A DNA stretch of 64,000 nucleotides from Adiantum capillus-veneris (GCA_014529385.2 CM043966.1:103925087-103989086), one strand, 5' to 3'. Counted from the stretch's first letter, positions 10,477 through 22,830 are shown. Notes: generated by a model not told the origin, from the letters alone. Made by a program: numbers and translations.

Positions 10477-12480
10477 GTTGAATGCCCCAACATATGGAGG
10501 ATGAGAATGCATGGTTGTTTTAATTTTCAGACATGTCAAAGGTACCACACTCACTTAAGGCTTGGAGTTAAGTTTCAACCTAAGAATAATTGCAAGGGAA
10601 TAAGGTATTGTCAAACTATTGAGTGAAAACACAATGCTATAGACAAAGGGAGTACATGTTAGTTGTGATCATCATCTTTATGAGATGATTATGGAGATTG
10701 ATGCGAAGAGAAAAACTACGACCAAATGCAAGAAAGGTATTGATCTGAAGGAAATTATCAGCTAATCGGCCAGCCAACAACTAAAGACATCCACTACTCC
10801 TAAGATCACATTGACGAAGGGAATCACAGCCTGTCAAGCTTGGCCTATACACCTCCAAGACCATGACCCTTGATCAACTCAAACTGACAAACCATACATT
10901 CATTGAAATTAATAAGGGTCACCACCTAGGATGGGTGCGGCTAGGATGGAGGAACTCTATATGGATGAGAACACATGAGCACATAGCAGAGTCCAATGGA
11001 CTAAGTACATCAAAAAATAGACAAGGATAAACGAGGGAGAGGGAGCATAATGAGAAATGGAATTATTTCTGTGGAGGAGGGGAAGAGACTTTCCTTTTCT
11101 AGATACTCACCTCAAAGAGAGGGAAAGGAGAGAACATGGAAACATGCTGAAAGCGACACAATTCTCAAATAGAATGACATAGACATGGAGGATGGAGTCA
11201 TTTTATTAAGGATAATATGCTTCCAAAGGGAGAGAGGGAATGCTCCAAGCCCCAAGGATCATGGATATCCAAGTAGGATTCTTATTTTCTTAACCACAAA
11301 TTGTAGAGTAGGATTTGTACCTTCTTGTTTAGGGATTGCCGAGTAGGATTTGATATATCATTTGTCGTGGTGGCATTAGATAGAATTTGTGAGGACATTC
11401 CAAACCTTTGATTGTTATTGGCATGGTAATGTATCCCAAAGATATTGCAGTGTCTCCTGTGAAGGTTAGCAATTCCATGGCTCCTAGATGAATGGTATAT
11501 TATGGACTTCAAAATACAATTCGTAACTGATAGTATTCATTTTGGCATTTGTATTTAACAACACAAAATCTCGTGTATGATATCCTACTTGTATTGGAAT
11601 GTAAGTAGCTTGTTTCTCATCTTCAACATCATAGTTGAGGGCTTGATAAATGTGCACCCTTTTTGTTGTTCCTTATTACTTAACTAGTTGGAACTTCTTG
11701 TGTTTGTGAGCTCTGGGCCTCGCTTTTTCTTTAGCTTGCTCCACCATTAGCGCATGTTTTTCCTACCTTTCCCTAGCTACATGAGCTTGTTTAAGCATTT
11801 GAGGAGTTAGAGGTAAATGATATTTCTTGAAAAGACAATCACTTATCCAATTAGGCATGGGTTCTCCTCCCAAGGTTTTTAGTCTAACGACCCCACTAGG
11901 ACATGTGTTTCTATGAGGTGAATGCTAGTGCATAGTCACCTTGTTTAAAGTCCTTACATGTCATTTAGAATTAAATATGACGGAAGGTGAAAATTAGAAG
12001 TCCCATTAACTCTTTTGCAGTTAAAAGTGGATTCCCACCAGCAACCAAACCCCGCACATAACAATCAAAACTATAAGAAAAACGGGGAAGGGTAAAACTT
12101 TAAGATATTGAGTGAGTCTGTTCACATAAGGGGAGTGATTTCATGTGGGAGGCATCTCACAAGGAACAAAAAGGCGGGATTTTTAATGTGAGGGAGAACC
12201 TACTAGAAACTAGTAGCCTACCAAGGTAAAGAAAAACCAAGAAAGGGAAGTTTTCATGCAAGCATTCCCGCTAGGGTGTATCCACGTGCCAAGGGCTATT
12301 GGGTGAAAGCATGTATAGGTGGCCTCGAAAGTAATGTCAAGGACATTGCTTTTTTGCGCTTAAAAGTGGGTGTTTTAAAAGTGCTTCAAATCTCAAAAAG
12401 AATATCACTCTCCTAAGGTACGTCAATTAAGTCTGCTAACGTACCAAAATTAATGAGACTAAATGTAATTTATTGTTGAA
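9200..12480. other. Intergenic, no gene recognised
   Basis: Apart from the GA microsatellite at 10411-10473 I see no supportable coding frame, RNA gene or transposon boundary. Frames here are under 100 codons and without motifs. Confidence 0.5.
10411..10473. repeat. (GA)n microsatellite
   Basis: About 30 GA units. The open minus frame through it (Leu-Ser repeats) is an artefact of the dinucleotide. Confidence 0.97.
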
Positions 12481-12539
12481 CGCTGGATTATTTTCTGCCT
12501 CTTCTTTCCCGCTACAACCTGTTTGAGCTTTCTCTCTGG

Positions 12540-12735
12540 TTTGAGTTTTCTTTGTCTCTGAGATCTCTCTTGGAGCTCTATCTAGCTCCTCTCTGTCGCT
12601 CTCTCACAGATCTCTTGCTGAGATTTCTGTATCGCCCCCCCCCCGCTCTCTCTTTCTCTCTCTAAGCATGGCTCCTCTTGTGTCTGAGCTCGCACTCATC
12701 TCTCTCTCTCTCTCTCTCAGCACTCTTTCTTGCTC
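12540..12735 (+). promoter_or_regulatory. CT-rich leader upstream of the element A nuclease gene
   Basis: Pyrimidine-rich stretch (runs of CTCTCT and CCCCCCCCC) followed by a donor-like GAG|GTATGT at 12787 and a matching acceptor TTCTTGTAG at 12898. This fits a 5' untranslated exon with a short first intron, as often seen in plant genes. No TATA box could be assigned with confidence. Confidence 0.35.
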
Positions 12736-12898
12736 TCTCACGAACTCTATCTCTATAGGTTCCTCTTCTACTTGATGATTCTTGAGGTATGTAAACACTT
12801 ATTATGCTTTGTTAGTATCTTGCTAATTAGTGCAATAAGTGCCATGTATTAACTAAAAGTATAGTGTGTAGTTATGATTTGTATTGTATTTCTTGTAG

Positions 12899-15800
12899 AG
12901 CAATCCTTTGAAAGTACTGCAGCAATTGAGCACAGTGAAGAACTGTCTATCAGCTCATCGTCACTGAGTAGAGAAGCTCAACTTTAGCGTAGAAAATTAA
13001 TGAGGGAATATTGGGCTGCTCAGAAACGAATGCAACGTAAGGCAATGGTAAACTTTGTGATGGAAAGCAATACGGGGGGGATGGATGAAAGAAATAAACG
13101 AAGGATATGTCAATCTATGGCACAACACTTTGATACATTAACCGTGGGAATGGATGCAAGTGGTAGGAAGGAAATCTTTGATGAACTTCTTCAACATCCT
13201 TGTTTCCTTACTATGCAGAGTATATTACAAAGTTGGAAGCAATTATGCTGAGAAACTTCCGCAACACTTTGAATCATGTGAAGGTCCCAAGATCTTCATA
13301 CGAGTTTTTTGTGAAGAAATCAGCAATGTTGATGTTGTTGAATGGTGGAAGCAAGGATCAAAACACTGACATGAGCATACCGCAAGTTGCCAAGCTTATG
13401 GTGATCCAGAAAAGAAACTTATATTCAGCCAAACATCACTTATATAGTGTCAAGTGAATCCGATGGTTCGTTCCCTGCATGTGCGTGTCATAGAGATGAT
13501 GCACGGAGAACTCACATCACTCAAACTGTTAAAGACATAGTCTTTCAATTTTGGACAGATGAGACGAGGGTGTCCCCCAACAAGAAAGATGTTTGCAGTA
13601 AGAGACTAGCTAGATGTTCATATGTAAAGCATCCAATCCACCTTCTTGAAGAGCCTCAGGTAATTGATATATTTTTTTAGCACTTTTTATTGGTGCTACA
13701 ACTCATATTCCTGCTACAACATTATGTTTGTATACCACTTTTTATTGGTGCTACAACTCATTACTGCCACAACATTATGTTTCTATACTTCTTTTTATTA
13801 GTGCTACAGCTTGTTTTGGTGCTTTGCACCACTTTCTAGTGGTGCTGCAACATTAAAAAGTGGTGAAACATTACTATACTCGTCTCTAATTGTATTTGAA
13901 CCACTTCTAAAATTTGATCAATAGTTCTAAATGTTTTTGAAGCACTTTTACTTGTGTTTCCACACCACTTTTTAGTGTGTTTAAACCAGTTTTTAATGTT
14001 TTGCAGCAGGTTTTAATGTTTAAGAAATAATTTTTACTAGAAATGCACCAACGCTGCACCGTAAACCCTACAAAGTGGTGTTCACCCACTAAAAAGTGGT
14101 GTTTACCCAATGCTAACAGACGTGTTTTACAAACTCGCAGGGGTGTTACAGGTGCAAACGTTTTTGGTGGTGCAGCTCACTTTTTCCAAGTGATGTAGTA
14201 GCTTTTAGTCATGGTGCAACAATTATAGTAGTGCCATAGACTTTTTACTGTTGCTGCACGAATGGTGCCCACCACCTTATGATGGTAACCAAAACCACAT
14301 TAGTGGAGTTTGAACACATTTTGTTAGTGAACACTTACAAGTGCTGTCACACCACAATGAAGCGGTGCACACAACACTTACACGTATAAAAACCACTTTC
14401 ACGTGGTGTCTGACCGCATTCAAGTGGTGAGAAGCCACTTTCATGTGCTAAGTCACTACGTCAGTCCATCACTCCATGCAAGTGGTGAGGAACCACTCCC
14501 AAGTGGTGTGACACCACTTTCAAGTAGTAACTAAAACCTTGTCACTGCAATTAAGCGGAAAGTTCCTGCTTTCAAGTGGCCAGACACCGCATTCAAGTGA
14601 CCAGAAAACGCATTAAAGTGGTGACTGCCCACTTTGAACTAGTTTCTCACCACTCTCAAGTGGTCATCAAGTGGTGAGACACCACTTTCATGTGCAAAGT
14701 CACTACGTTAGTCATCACTCCATGCAAGTGGTGAGACACCACTTTCAAGTGGTGTATCCGCATTCCAATGACCAGAATCCGCGTTCAAGTGGTGACTGCC
14801 CACTTTGAACTAGTTGCTCACCATTCTCAAGTGTTCATCAAGTGGTGAGATACCACTTTCAAGTGGTAGCTTAAACCTTGTCACTACAATCAAGCGGCAA
14901 GCTCCCGCTTTCAAGTGGCCAGACACCGCATTCAAGTGACTAGAATCAGCGTTCAAGTGGTGACTGCCCACTTTGAAGTAGTTGCTCACTAATTTCAAGT
15001 GGTCGTCAAGTGATGAGACACCACTTTCATGTGCTAAGTCACTACGTTATTCATCATCACTCCATGCAAGTGATGAGGCACCACTCCCAAGTGGCGAGAC
15101 AACACTTTCAAGTGGTAGCTAAAACCTTGTCACTGCAATCAAGCGGCAAGTTCCCGCTTTCAAGTGGCCAGAAACCGCATTCAAATGACCAGAATCCGTG
15201 TTCAAGTGGTGACTGCCCACTTTGAGCTAGTTGCTCACCACTCTCAAGTGGTGAGCAAGCACTTTTCACAAGAGCTCCTCCACTTCCAAGTTGTGTTGGA
15301 CCACTATCTAGTTCTGATGTTGGTCTGTCGCCTAGTATTTTGTCCCTCCCAGCTACTTTTTAAAAGCTAGATTTTAATTGGTGACTGGCCACTTTGAACT
15401 AGTCGCTCGCCACTCTAAAGTACTGTTCATCAAACACTTTTCACAAGAGCTCCTCCACTTTCAAGTTGTGTTGGACTACTATCTAGTGCTAATGCTGGTC
15501 TAGTATTTTGTCCCTCCCAACTACTTTTTAAGTGCTAGTTCTGAACTTCCCCAGAACTTTCATGTCCTTACTCACCACTTTTTAATCGTTGCCCACCATA
15601 TTCAAGCAGTGCACACCACTTTTTATTGGCGATTCATCACCGTCAAGTGGTTTGAATTCACTTTTAAGTCGTGCCAAACCACTTTTTAGTTACGCTGAAT
15701 GCGGTTTCTCACCACTATTAAACTGTCCTCACACAACCTCTTAATATTCTACCTTTTTGTATGGTTACTAGTTTCTACACTAATTTGTATTTGTGGTGCA

Positions 15801-17756
15801 TTATTTTCACAGTCAAAACAATACTACTGAATGTATCATTACTAGTTTTTAGTGGTGCACACCGATTTTTAGTGATATAGAATCACTTTTTAATGTTTTG
15901 AAACAATTTAACCAGTTTTGAATGCTAAGTTTATTTTTAACATTTGTATACATGTATATTGTAGGTGGATCTTTATTTAAGATTCAAGACAAAGTATGCA
16001 GATATTCAGATTTTGCAACGTTGCTTCGAGTCTATGAAACCGTTCTTTGTCCGAAAATTGAGGGATCGCTACACCTGCTGTTGTATTGTGCATGTACAAA
16101 TGATTTTACTTAAAGAGGCAGTAAATCACATGTGGACTCGAAGTTTTGATCTTCATGGTTCTTGTTGCATGTGCAGCTGCCCTATATGCCTTCATCATGA
16201 TGAACTTGTCAACCACGGATGTCTTGCATACAAAAATTCAAGTATGAGTACCACTTCACTGTTAGAGTCTATACTCTGCCCTATACTTGCAGAACATAGT
16301 TTCCATAGCTACCAATGCTTAATGGGAACATGCAATGCATGCGGTGTAGGTAATATTCAGATCTATCCAAGAGAAGAAGTTGAGCAGAGTAATAAAGTAA
16401 CTGTAAAGCTTTTTGAAAAAATAGTGAGTGCTACTGAATTAAAAAATGAAGCTAGAAAGAGCACTGTGAAAGACATTGTCCACAAGAAAATGCTGCCTAG
16501 AGAACTTTTGCGAGTGTACCAAGACCACTTGAAGAAGTATGTCACTCACAATTTTATATTTAGGTGGCAAGAAAAATGAGATCCAGTCAATGCATTGGTA
16601 CACTAAGCAGGTCACTATCTTTGTCTTGATTACTTATTTCCACATCGCATCAGGTGCAATAAAGAAGACCATGCACTTTTTTGTCTCAGATGATAAACAA
16701 CATGACACATTATTTGTGTAGCATGCTTTTCTCTTACATGCTCAATGGTTGAGAGATCAAGGGCTAAGCTTTAAAAAAAATTGGGTTTGATCAGATGACG
16801 CAGCTTCACAATTTAAAGCTAAGCGACCGTTTTACTTTGTTGCCAGATATTGGAGCCTTACTGGCATGGAAATGAATTGTAATTTTTATTGCTCAGGACA
16901 TGGAAAGGGGGAACATGATGGGGCTGGGGATGTCATTAAAAAGTCTCTAAATCATGAGAAATTGAAGAAATAGCGTGCGGTTGACTTGTGCAGTTGAAGT
17001 TGTCTCTTTTTTGAGAATGCATCTCAGTACTGGAGCAACTGCTCTGTATGACAAGAAAAAGAGGGAGGTCAGTAGGGTGTTCTAGGAGGTCAAGCTAGGC
17101 GATGTTTAGCAATCGCATCAATGGAAATGCAAACATTGAAGGACTCAAGAGCAATGCACTATGTGAATGGGTATTCTGAGAACAACACTTGTGCATTGCG
17201 ATCAAAATGGTTGTCATGCTTTTGTTTTCCTTACAGGATTGGCCATTGGAGAAGGTGTATGAACAGATCACATGTGGAGATGTGGCAATATCACATTTTG
17301 GAGCCACTTGCTAAGGATTCCCAATCATATGGAGACTCAAACGATGAGGAGTTCCATGGTGCCACTTATGCAAGTCATTATGACTCCTTAAGCGATGCTC
17401 TCACACCTGGAGACAATTTTGTTGTCACTTCTGAAGAGAATAATGAGGAGGATGTTGACTTCTACATTTTGAAGTGTGTAGTAGCTAAGGGCCTAACAAC
17501 TAACGAGAAAATTGATGCATGGGGCAACAAGATAGAGAAGCATACTTATATGGTCACGGGCCATTGGTATAAATCCCTACAAGAAAACTTGTATGAGCTG
17601 TGGGATAACAAGCCAGTAGTTTTCATATATTCCCACTTGATAAGGGAAATAAAGTCCCCTATGGAGCATGTAGTGCTCAATGGCATAGGAGAAGTGTTCG
17701 AAATTTCCAATGAAAACCATGAGGCAATATACAATAGCATGCCCTTTGAATTGTAA
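12899..17756 (+). pseudogene. Transposase/nuclease-like gene of element A (broken)
   Basis: Exon 12899-13659, intron 13660-15964, exon 15965-17756. The junction CAG|GTAATT...TTGTAG|GTG joins EEPQ to VDLYLRFKTKYA in phase. The protein resembles the plant/animal transposon-associated family with FW-T-TRVSPNKKDV, MKPFFVRKLRDR-TCCC, NEIQSMHW, SDG-ASQFK and GHGKG--DGAG blocks, probably an RNase-H-fold nuclease; here the last two read SDDAASQFKAKRPFYF and SGHGKGEHDGAGDVIKK. Damage: TAG at 12985, frame changes near 13200 (a T run) and 13450, a frame break at about 16577 where an acidic block normally precedes NEIQSMHW, TAG 16719, TGA 16788, TAG 16971 and more before 17121. The C-terminal part (KPVVFIYSHLIREIK) is intact. 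The family name is uncertain. Confidence 0.7.
13660..15964. repeat. AAGTGGT repeat array filling one intron
   Basis: Nearly the whole 2.3-kb intron consists of 20-60-bp segments with CAAGTGGTG or its complement CACCACTT, often both as short palindromes (caccactttcaagtggtg). Longer units recur: aagtcactacgt at about 14450, 14697 and 15040, and cccactttgaactagttgct at about 14800 with variants before and after. An earlier part (13685-13870) repeats ccactttttattggtgctac at about 58 bp. The array begins about 20 bp after the donor and stops shortly before the acceptor. Confidence 0.85.
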
Positions 17757-17926
17757 ATCAAATCTGATTTTATATCATCTAGTGAAAGATTGAACAAGAT
17801 GGAATTGGTGTAAATGTACGATGGAATTGACATGTTGGTTTTTGAGAATGCTTCACCACTCCCCCCTCCCCCCCCAAACATCACCACTAAAAAGTGTTGT
17901 AGTTCCAGAAAACTCAATAAAAATTT

Positions 17927-17974
17927 ACCACTTTTTAGTGGTGCTAAAGTGGTTTAGCACCACTAAAAAGTGGT
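17927..17974. repeat. Perfect 22-bp inverted repeat between convergent genes
   Basis: Left arm 17927-17948 (accactttttagtggtgcta plus aa), loop GTGG, right arm 17953-17974, fully complementary. It lies about 170 bp after the stop of the plus-strand gene and about 150 bp beyond the 3' end of the minus-strand gene. It is built from the same CACCACTTTT/AAAAGTGGTG unit as the intron arrays. Confidence 0.9.
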
Positions 17975-18122
17975 CCTGCGACATTCAAAAGTGTAGAGAC
18001 ATGTAAAGTGCCAAAAAATTTGTATATTACAAAAATTATATTACAACAATTATCCAGAAACGTCTACATATCCACCAAGAATGTACAATATATAACGTTT
18101 CTTAAATTACAGATGTACAATC

Positions 18123-19157
18123 TCATTCATCTCCATTTATAACAAAGTGCTCAACGACTAGACTCGAAAGTTCATCTTTGGGATTGCTGATGGGGTTTTC
18201 CTTTGTATACTCCAGGGAATTGGGGGTTAGTGCCCATTTGCACAACCATGGCAACAGTGTGCGCGTGAGGTAATCAGGGTCTTGGTTTTCATCAAGAGGA
18301 TCAAAGGTGGGTGGACATATACAGTTGTCCCAGACATTGCGCATATTTTTATATCTGGAGTCATCTACCAGAAATGTCCGAGAGGAGTCATATTCTGGAA
18401 ACTTGTTCTAGACATGGTAAAGGGGCTTGAAAGACACAGGTTCACCTGCAAGGTCTCTTGGAGCTCCAGCAATCTCTTCAAAATACGACCACTTCTCACA
18501 TTGCCAGTTTGAGAAGAGATCCCTAAAGTAATAAGTCCTATGTTCCCATATGTCTGGCCAACATGTACTGAGGATTAGCTCAATGTTAGCATCAATACAA
18601 GTGCTCCAAATCATTGCATCCCAAACAAATTGCTCAACATCTCTATGGTAGTAGATCCACAACTTCTCGTCCACTCTTTTTAGTTTAACTCTGTTGGAAG
18701 CTAGACGTGGAGGGTGTTTAAGTTGTCCAATCTTTGGATCACATTTTCTTACATCTCGTTTCACAAATACTCCATCGAGATCAAGGACGATGAGCTTTTT
18801 GATCTTGCAAAAATTCAAAACAAGGTATCCCCATCCAGGGCAGTTTGGCAAAATCTCCTCAATTTCAGGGCAAACTATTGGTTCGTGGTCTTCCTCTACT
18901 TTATCTGGTGTTACATTTGCATCCTGCTCTGCATCCTACTTAGCTGCTATGTCTTCAACCTTCTCATCTGGTTCTTGAACATCTCCAATCCAGTTAAGTT
19001 CTGCCATAGATAAGTACCATGCCTTAAAAACCTCAATCACACTAACATATTAACCTTTTCAAAATACACTTGAAAAGTATACCTTCGAGGCTATTGATTT
19101 CCATTTCATTAATTTCCTGAACTTCTATGGCAACAACAGTCCACTTGGCAGGAGATA
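18123..19157 (-). pseudogene. FCP1/SCP-like phosphatase of element A (two stops)
   Basis: Exons 19157-19083 and 19000-18123, joined in phase over a small intron (GAAG|GTATAC...GGCAG|AACTT). FCP1-like HAD phosphatases remove phosphate from the RNA polymerase II C-terminal domain or other phosphoserines. The motif here is VLDLDGVFVKR, the intact D-x-D-G-V signature (Asp codons 18782-18780 and 18776-18774). Later blocks are WDAMIWSTCIDANIE and FLVDDSRYKN, the latter normally DDSPYK. Two in-frame TAG codons (18938-18936, 18410-18408) interrupt an otherwise continuous frame ending at 18123. The upstream start was not found; earlier exons may lie at 19.3 kb or beyond. Confidence 0.75.
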
Positions 19158-19360
19158 CTGGAGAAAAATAAGCTCTACTTAAAGATGCTCATGATGATGT
19201 CGGAAAGAACAATACGAGTACAATAAATAGACAGTTAATGAACAATATGAGTACAATAAATAGACAATCAATGAGCAATAAACAACTAGTGAACAAAAAA
19301 TTAAGCCGTCGTTTCATTATCATCAAAATGAGGGTACAAAGCACAAAAGGTTAATAGAGG

Positions 19361-20470
19361 CTACAAAAGTTTCTTGCGGGACTTTGGTTTGGGAGGTTTA
19401 AGGTTGGGTGCTTGGAGGTTTGTCTTTTTCCAAGCAGATGAAGGCTCCTTGGATTTTTTACCTCCTGGAGTAGGCTCTGGAGGCTCGGATGCAACCTTAG
19501 CTTTCTTCTTTGGTGTGGTGCGCTCTTCAGTGGTTCTACTCTTTTTCCTATGCCCCAAAATATCTGCACAAACATCTGAAATGTAAAGATCCGCATCCTC
19601 ATCATACAAGTTCACTGTTTTATCCTTTTCAATTGGCTTCTCAGATAATTTTTCAGCATCCTCTATGTCCTTGTTCATTGCAGGTTCTGGCTTCAGAGGT
19701 ACCTCGGCTGATTCCTTGGATGCGTCACCTTGAGCTCCCACTACATCTGCTCTTTTTTCAGCCCTTTTTTCTACCTTTTGTTGGTCCAGAGTGTCTTCAC
19801 TTGCTTGTTTCTGGGATGCATTCTTATCCCCGCACCCACCACACATGCTATCAATATTGGGCTTGCGTGATGACCCAGCTTGGGAGTGTGCTACATAAAA
19901 GACTATGTAATAATACTCAATATTAAGTTATGCGAACATTCAAAGAGAAGAATGTTCCACAGAATATTACCAATTCCATCACCAGGAGATCCAAAGATGC
20001 CTTCCATTGGATCTTTCCCTACATGGAGAAAAGAAAAAAAATGGTCAAGAAATGAATCTATAATCAGCTTCATATCATAAGGTATAAAAACATCGATTAC
20101 TTGTACCAACATGCTCATCCATGTTCTCCTCTCCAGGTGCCAGCAGCTTCAAAGCATCTTTTAAAGGTTCCTCACATCCATGAAATAGACACTCGCCACC
20201 AGCAGACTTACAGGCAGTTACAAAACAAAGTGGGTGATACGGATGTTGACACCGGAGCATGTAGACACCGGTAACAATAGTCTGCATGATAGAAATCCCA
20301 CAAGCAACACAATCACCTAACTGCACACAGCTATTGTCCGATCCCAAATAATCAGGCGGCCTGACAGGAAGGATAGGCATTCTTGACTTGAACAAATTAA
20401 TAATCGTTTCCACAAATCAAAGATGCCCTGTTGCCACTTCTACTTCCCATAACAAAGTGTCATGCTGACC
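19361..20470 (-). pseudogene. RING-like zinc-binding protein with lysine-rich tail, element A
   Basis: Three exons join in phase: 20470-20107, 20018-19971 and 19890-19361. All junctions are GT-AG (GTTG|GTACAAG; ATGTAG|GGAAAG; ATTG|GTAATA; ATGTAG|CACACT). The first exon has a Cys/His-rich block, DCVACGISI...LRCQHPYHPLCF...C...GC, resembling a RING or PHD finger. The last exon starts MCGGCGDKN and is charged, ending in PKKKAKV- and KSRKK-type basic clusters that could be nuclear localisation signals. One in-frame TGA lies upstream of the finger (GHL*FVETII). Probably a nuclear protein; function unknown. Exon 20696-21676 leads into it. Confidence 0.55.
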
Positions 20471-20695
20471 CTATAAAAAAATAGCATTGCGTACTTTATA
20501 AAATAGTATGAGTGTTTGTACATTACTTTAAAGAGTCTTCATCACTTTATGTGGTACCACTTAAGAGTGTTATATAAAAACATTTAAGTGGTCTTTTACC
20601 ATATAAAATGGTCTCTAACCATTTTTTCTAATTAGAGTTTAACAACTTTTAAGTAATATCAACTACTACTAGGTGAATCAATCAAGCTTACATAC
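20471..20695. repeat. Small intron with AAGTGGT-type repeats
   Basis: Intron between 20696 and 20470 (CAG|GTATGT...TTATAG|GGTCAG). It carries tggtaccacttaagagtg, catttaagtggtcttttacc and related pieces, the same motif family as the larger arrays. Confidence 0.7.
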
Positions 20696-21676
20696 CTGTA
20701 ACTGTGCTGCCTCTTCACCTAGGTGCTCGAGATTGTGCACTTCAATATCAAGTCCCATGTCTTTGAGAGCCTCCTTTCTGATTTGAATCGAGGTCTCAAG
20801 CTTTGACATTGCTTCCTCGTTTGGTACATGTCCAGCTTTAGAGTTCCTCCATATCCTTGTTCAGTCTCTCTATGATCTTGGTGGCGCCTCGCATCAAACC
20901 AACCTGCTTATCTCTCTTTGTCTTTGATTGATCTAAAGAAATTTATATTGCTTCGAGACATTGATGCTTCTCTTTTAACGTTTCAGTAGCATTAGCCTTC
21001 ATGTTAGAAATAGTTGCTACATTAGCCGTTGACACAGAAAATGTAGTCGAGGAAACATTTGACATTCCAAATGTTCCCATCGAGCCAAAGGCCCGCTTCT
21101 TTAGAAATTCCTCCTTAGCCTGCTCTGAAAATTGATGTCCACTTGAGTATCTCTACCAGTCAAAGTCTGTGCCAGTTCTGTCAGTGTAAATAGGTATATT
21201 TTCTGCATTAAATTTCCACTCGCTTGCAAGACATGGACCGTTTGTGGACCTCCATTTCTCCAATTTCCTATTTAAAGTTTTCTGTTGGCGTAACATTTTA
21301 ATAACACCTTCAGCATACACAGCCCATGCAACTAAACCTTCAGAATCTTCAGCGTCCTTGCACTTCTTCCACGTAAATCCATGTGCAGAATGCATGCCTA
21401 CCTCATTGTTTTGGGGAGCTCCCTGATATACTTTGTGGTATAGCAGGAGACATTCTTCATACATTTCAGGCCTCAGCCCCTTTAAATGCATCTTCTCCTT
21501 TTGGTGGCGCTTGTAAATCCATACCCTAAGCCACTCCTAATCTGAGAAATCATCATCACATAGGAGCTTCAGATCTTGGCCAACCAAGCATAGCCCATAT
21601 TCGGTATGAAAATCTTCCTTGGTGAAGAAAAATTTTGTTTGAGTGGGTAAGGCCACTCGTGGTATTGTCCACCTCC
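20696..21676 (-). pseudogene. Coiled-coil protein exon of element A (broken)
   Basis: Minus-strand exon bounded by acceptor TTTTTACAG at 21677 and donor CAG|GTATGT at 20695. It encodes PTQTKFFFTKEDFHTEYGL, an Arg/Lys-rich middle (MHLKGLRPEMYEECLLLYHK) and a heptad-like helical C-terminal part (SKLETSIQIRKEAL, then EEAAQLQ) that continues in phase into the RING-like exon. Breaks: FSD*EW, DFDW*RYSSGHQF, CLEAI*ISLD, and a frame change near 20850. Each stop could be a single C-to-T change (CAG or CAA to TAG or TAA). Function unrecognised. With 19361-20470 it probably formed one protein. Confidence 0.5.
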
Positions 21677-21739
21677 CTGTAAAAACATATATGAATGCCT
21701 GTTAGTATGTAATGAGCCATAATTAAACTTGTTTAATCA

Positions 21740-22830
21740 ACAATCAGAAGTGGTTGAAATGATTTCTGCACCATTCTCAGTGGTACTGCAAAATTTTTAA
21801 GTGGTGGTGTACCACTAAATGGTTCTCAACCACTTAAAAATGGTTAGGTACCACTAAATAGTCCTGCTACACCACTATTTGTTGGTGATACATCACCTTT
21901 TGGTGTCTCTTCACCACTTTAAAGTGGTGCTCGAGCACATAAAAGTGGGCTAAACCACTGTTTAGTTGTGCTACACCGATGTGAATTGTTGTACACAACT
22001 TAAAACTGGTTCTACACTCCTAAAAAGTGGTGCTACACCAATAGAATATGGTATCTCCTTGTAAAGCTTCATCACTTAAAAGCACTTAATCACCACTTTT
22101 AGCAAAGATGCATAACTAAAGATTATTGCACTTTTGTAAAGCATCACTAAAAAGTGGTTCTACAACAGTGAAAGTGGTTGACCATCACGCACCACCACTT
22201 AAATGTGATTTGAACCACAAAAAGTGGTGAACACCACTTTATTGGTGTTTACCACTTTATACCAAATAACGTTCAGGTTAAGAAGCACCACTTTTGAGTG
22301 GTTCTACACACTTTTAAGGTACCGAATAACGTTCTAGTTAAGAAGCACCACTTTATAGTTGTGTTCACCACTTTATAGTGATGTTGATCACTATAAAGTG
22401 GTGAACACAACTATAAAGTCGTGCTTCTTAACTAGAACGTTATTCGGTACCTTAAAAGTGTGTAGAACCACTGAAAAGTGGTGCACCATCGTGATGCTTC
22501 ACTTAAAAGTGATGCTTCACCACAAAATAGTTAGGGTTTTCCACTGGAAAGTGATGCACCCATTGTATCGCCAGTTTTTACTAGAGCCTTACCTCTTTTT
22601 AGTGGTGCTGCCCAGCACTTTAAAGTGGTCCAATATCACTTTTAAGAGATGGTGCACCATATCAGCATAACTATGTAGTGATGCAACCATGGTTTCTGCC
22701 CAACTTTTGCAGGTGCACCACTTCAACGCAGCCTATCAATGGTGTTGTACCCATAAAAAATGGGGTTTACCCACTTGATATTTACTAGTGGTGTGCACAC
22801 TACTTTTTCCTACTAAAGCAACACTTTAAT
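21740..22830. repeat. AAGTGGT repeat array in a minus-strand intron
   Basis: Intron 22854-21677 (GGAT|GTAGGT...TACAG|GGAGG) is almost all caccacttaaaagtggt-type segments with variable 20-40-bp spacing. It mirrors the array in the plus-strand gene (13660-15964) and contains the long inverted repeat at 22287-22484. Confidence 0.85.
22287..22484. repeat. Long near-perfect inverted repeat, about 95-bp arms
   Basis: Arms about 22287-22380 and 22389-22484 around the loop atgttgat (22381-22388). The arms include ggtaccgaataacgttctag and its complement, and differ at only about two positions. The left arm is itself preceded by a related copy, accaaataacgttcaggtta, 60 bp upstream. Such long identical arms imply a recent event and could fold as a cruciform, or in RNA as a hairpin. 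Confidence 0.9.

Noticed and set aside
10336-10554. Frame with Leu-Ser repeats
   Set aside because: Product of the GA microsatellite.
13660-15964. Array as LTR or subtelomeric repeat
   Set aside because: No TG/CA ends, primer site or telomere motif; its borders coincide with splice sites.
19083-19361. RING-like gene and FCP1-like gene of element A as one reading frame
   Set aside because: A stop at 19361 and no donor giving a matching phase; they may still be one transcript, but I cannot show it.
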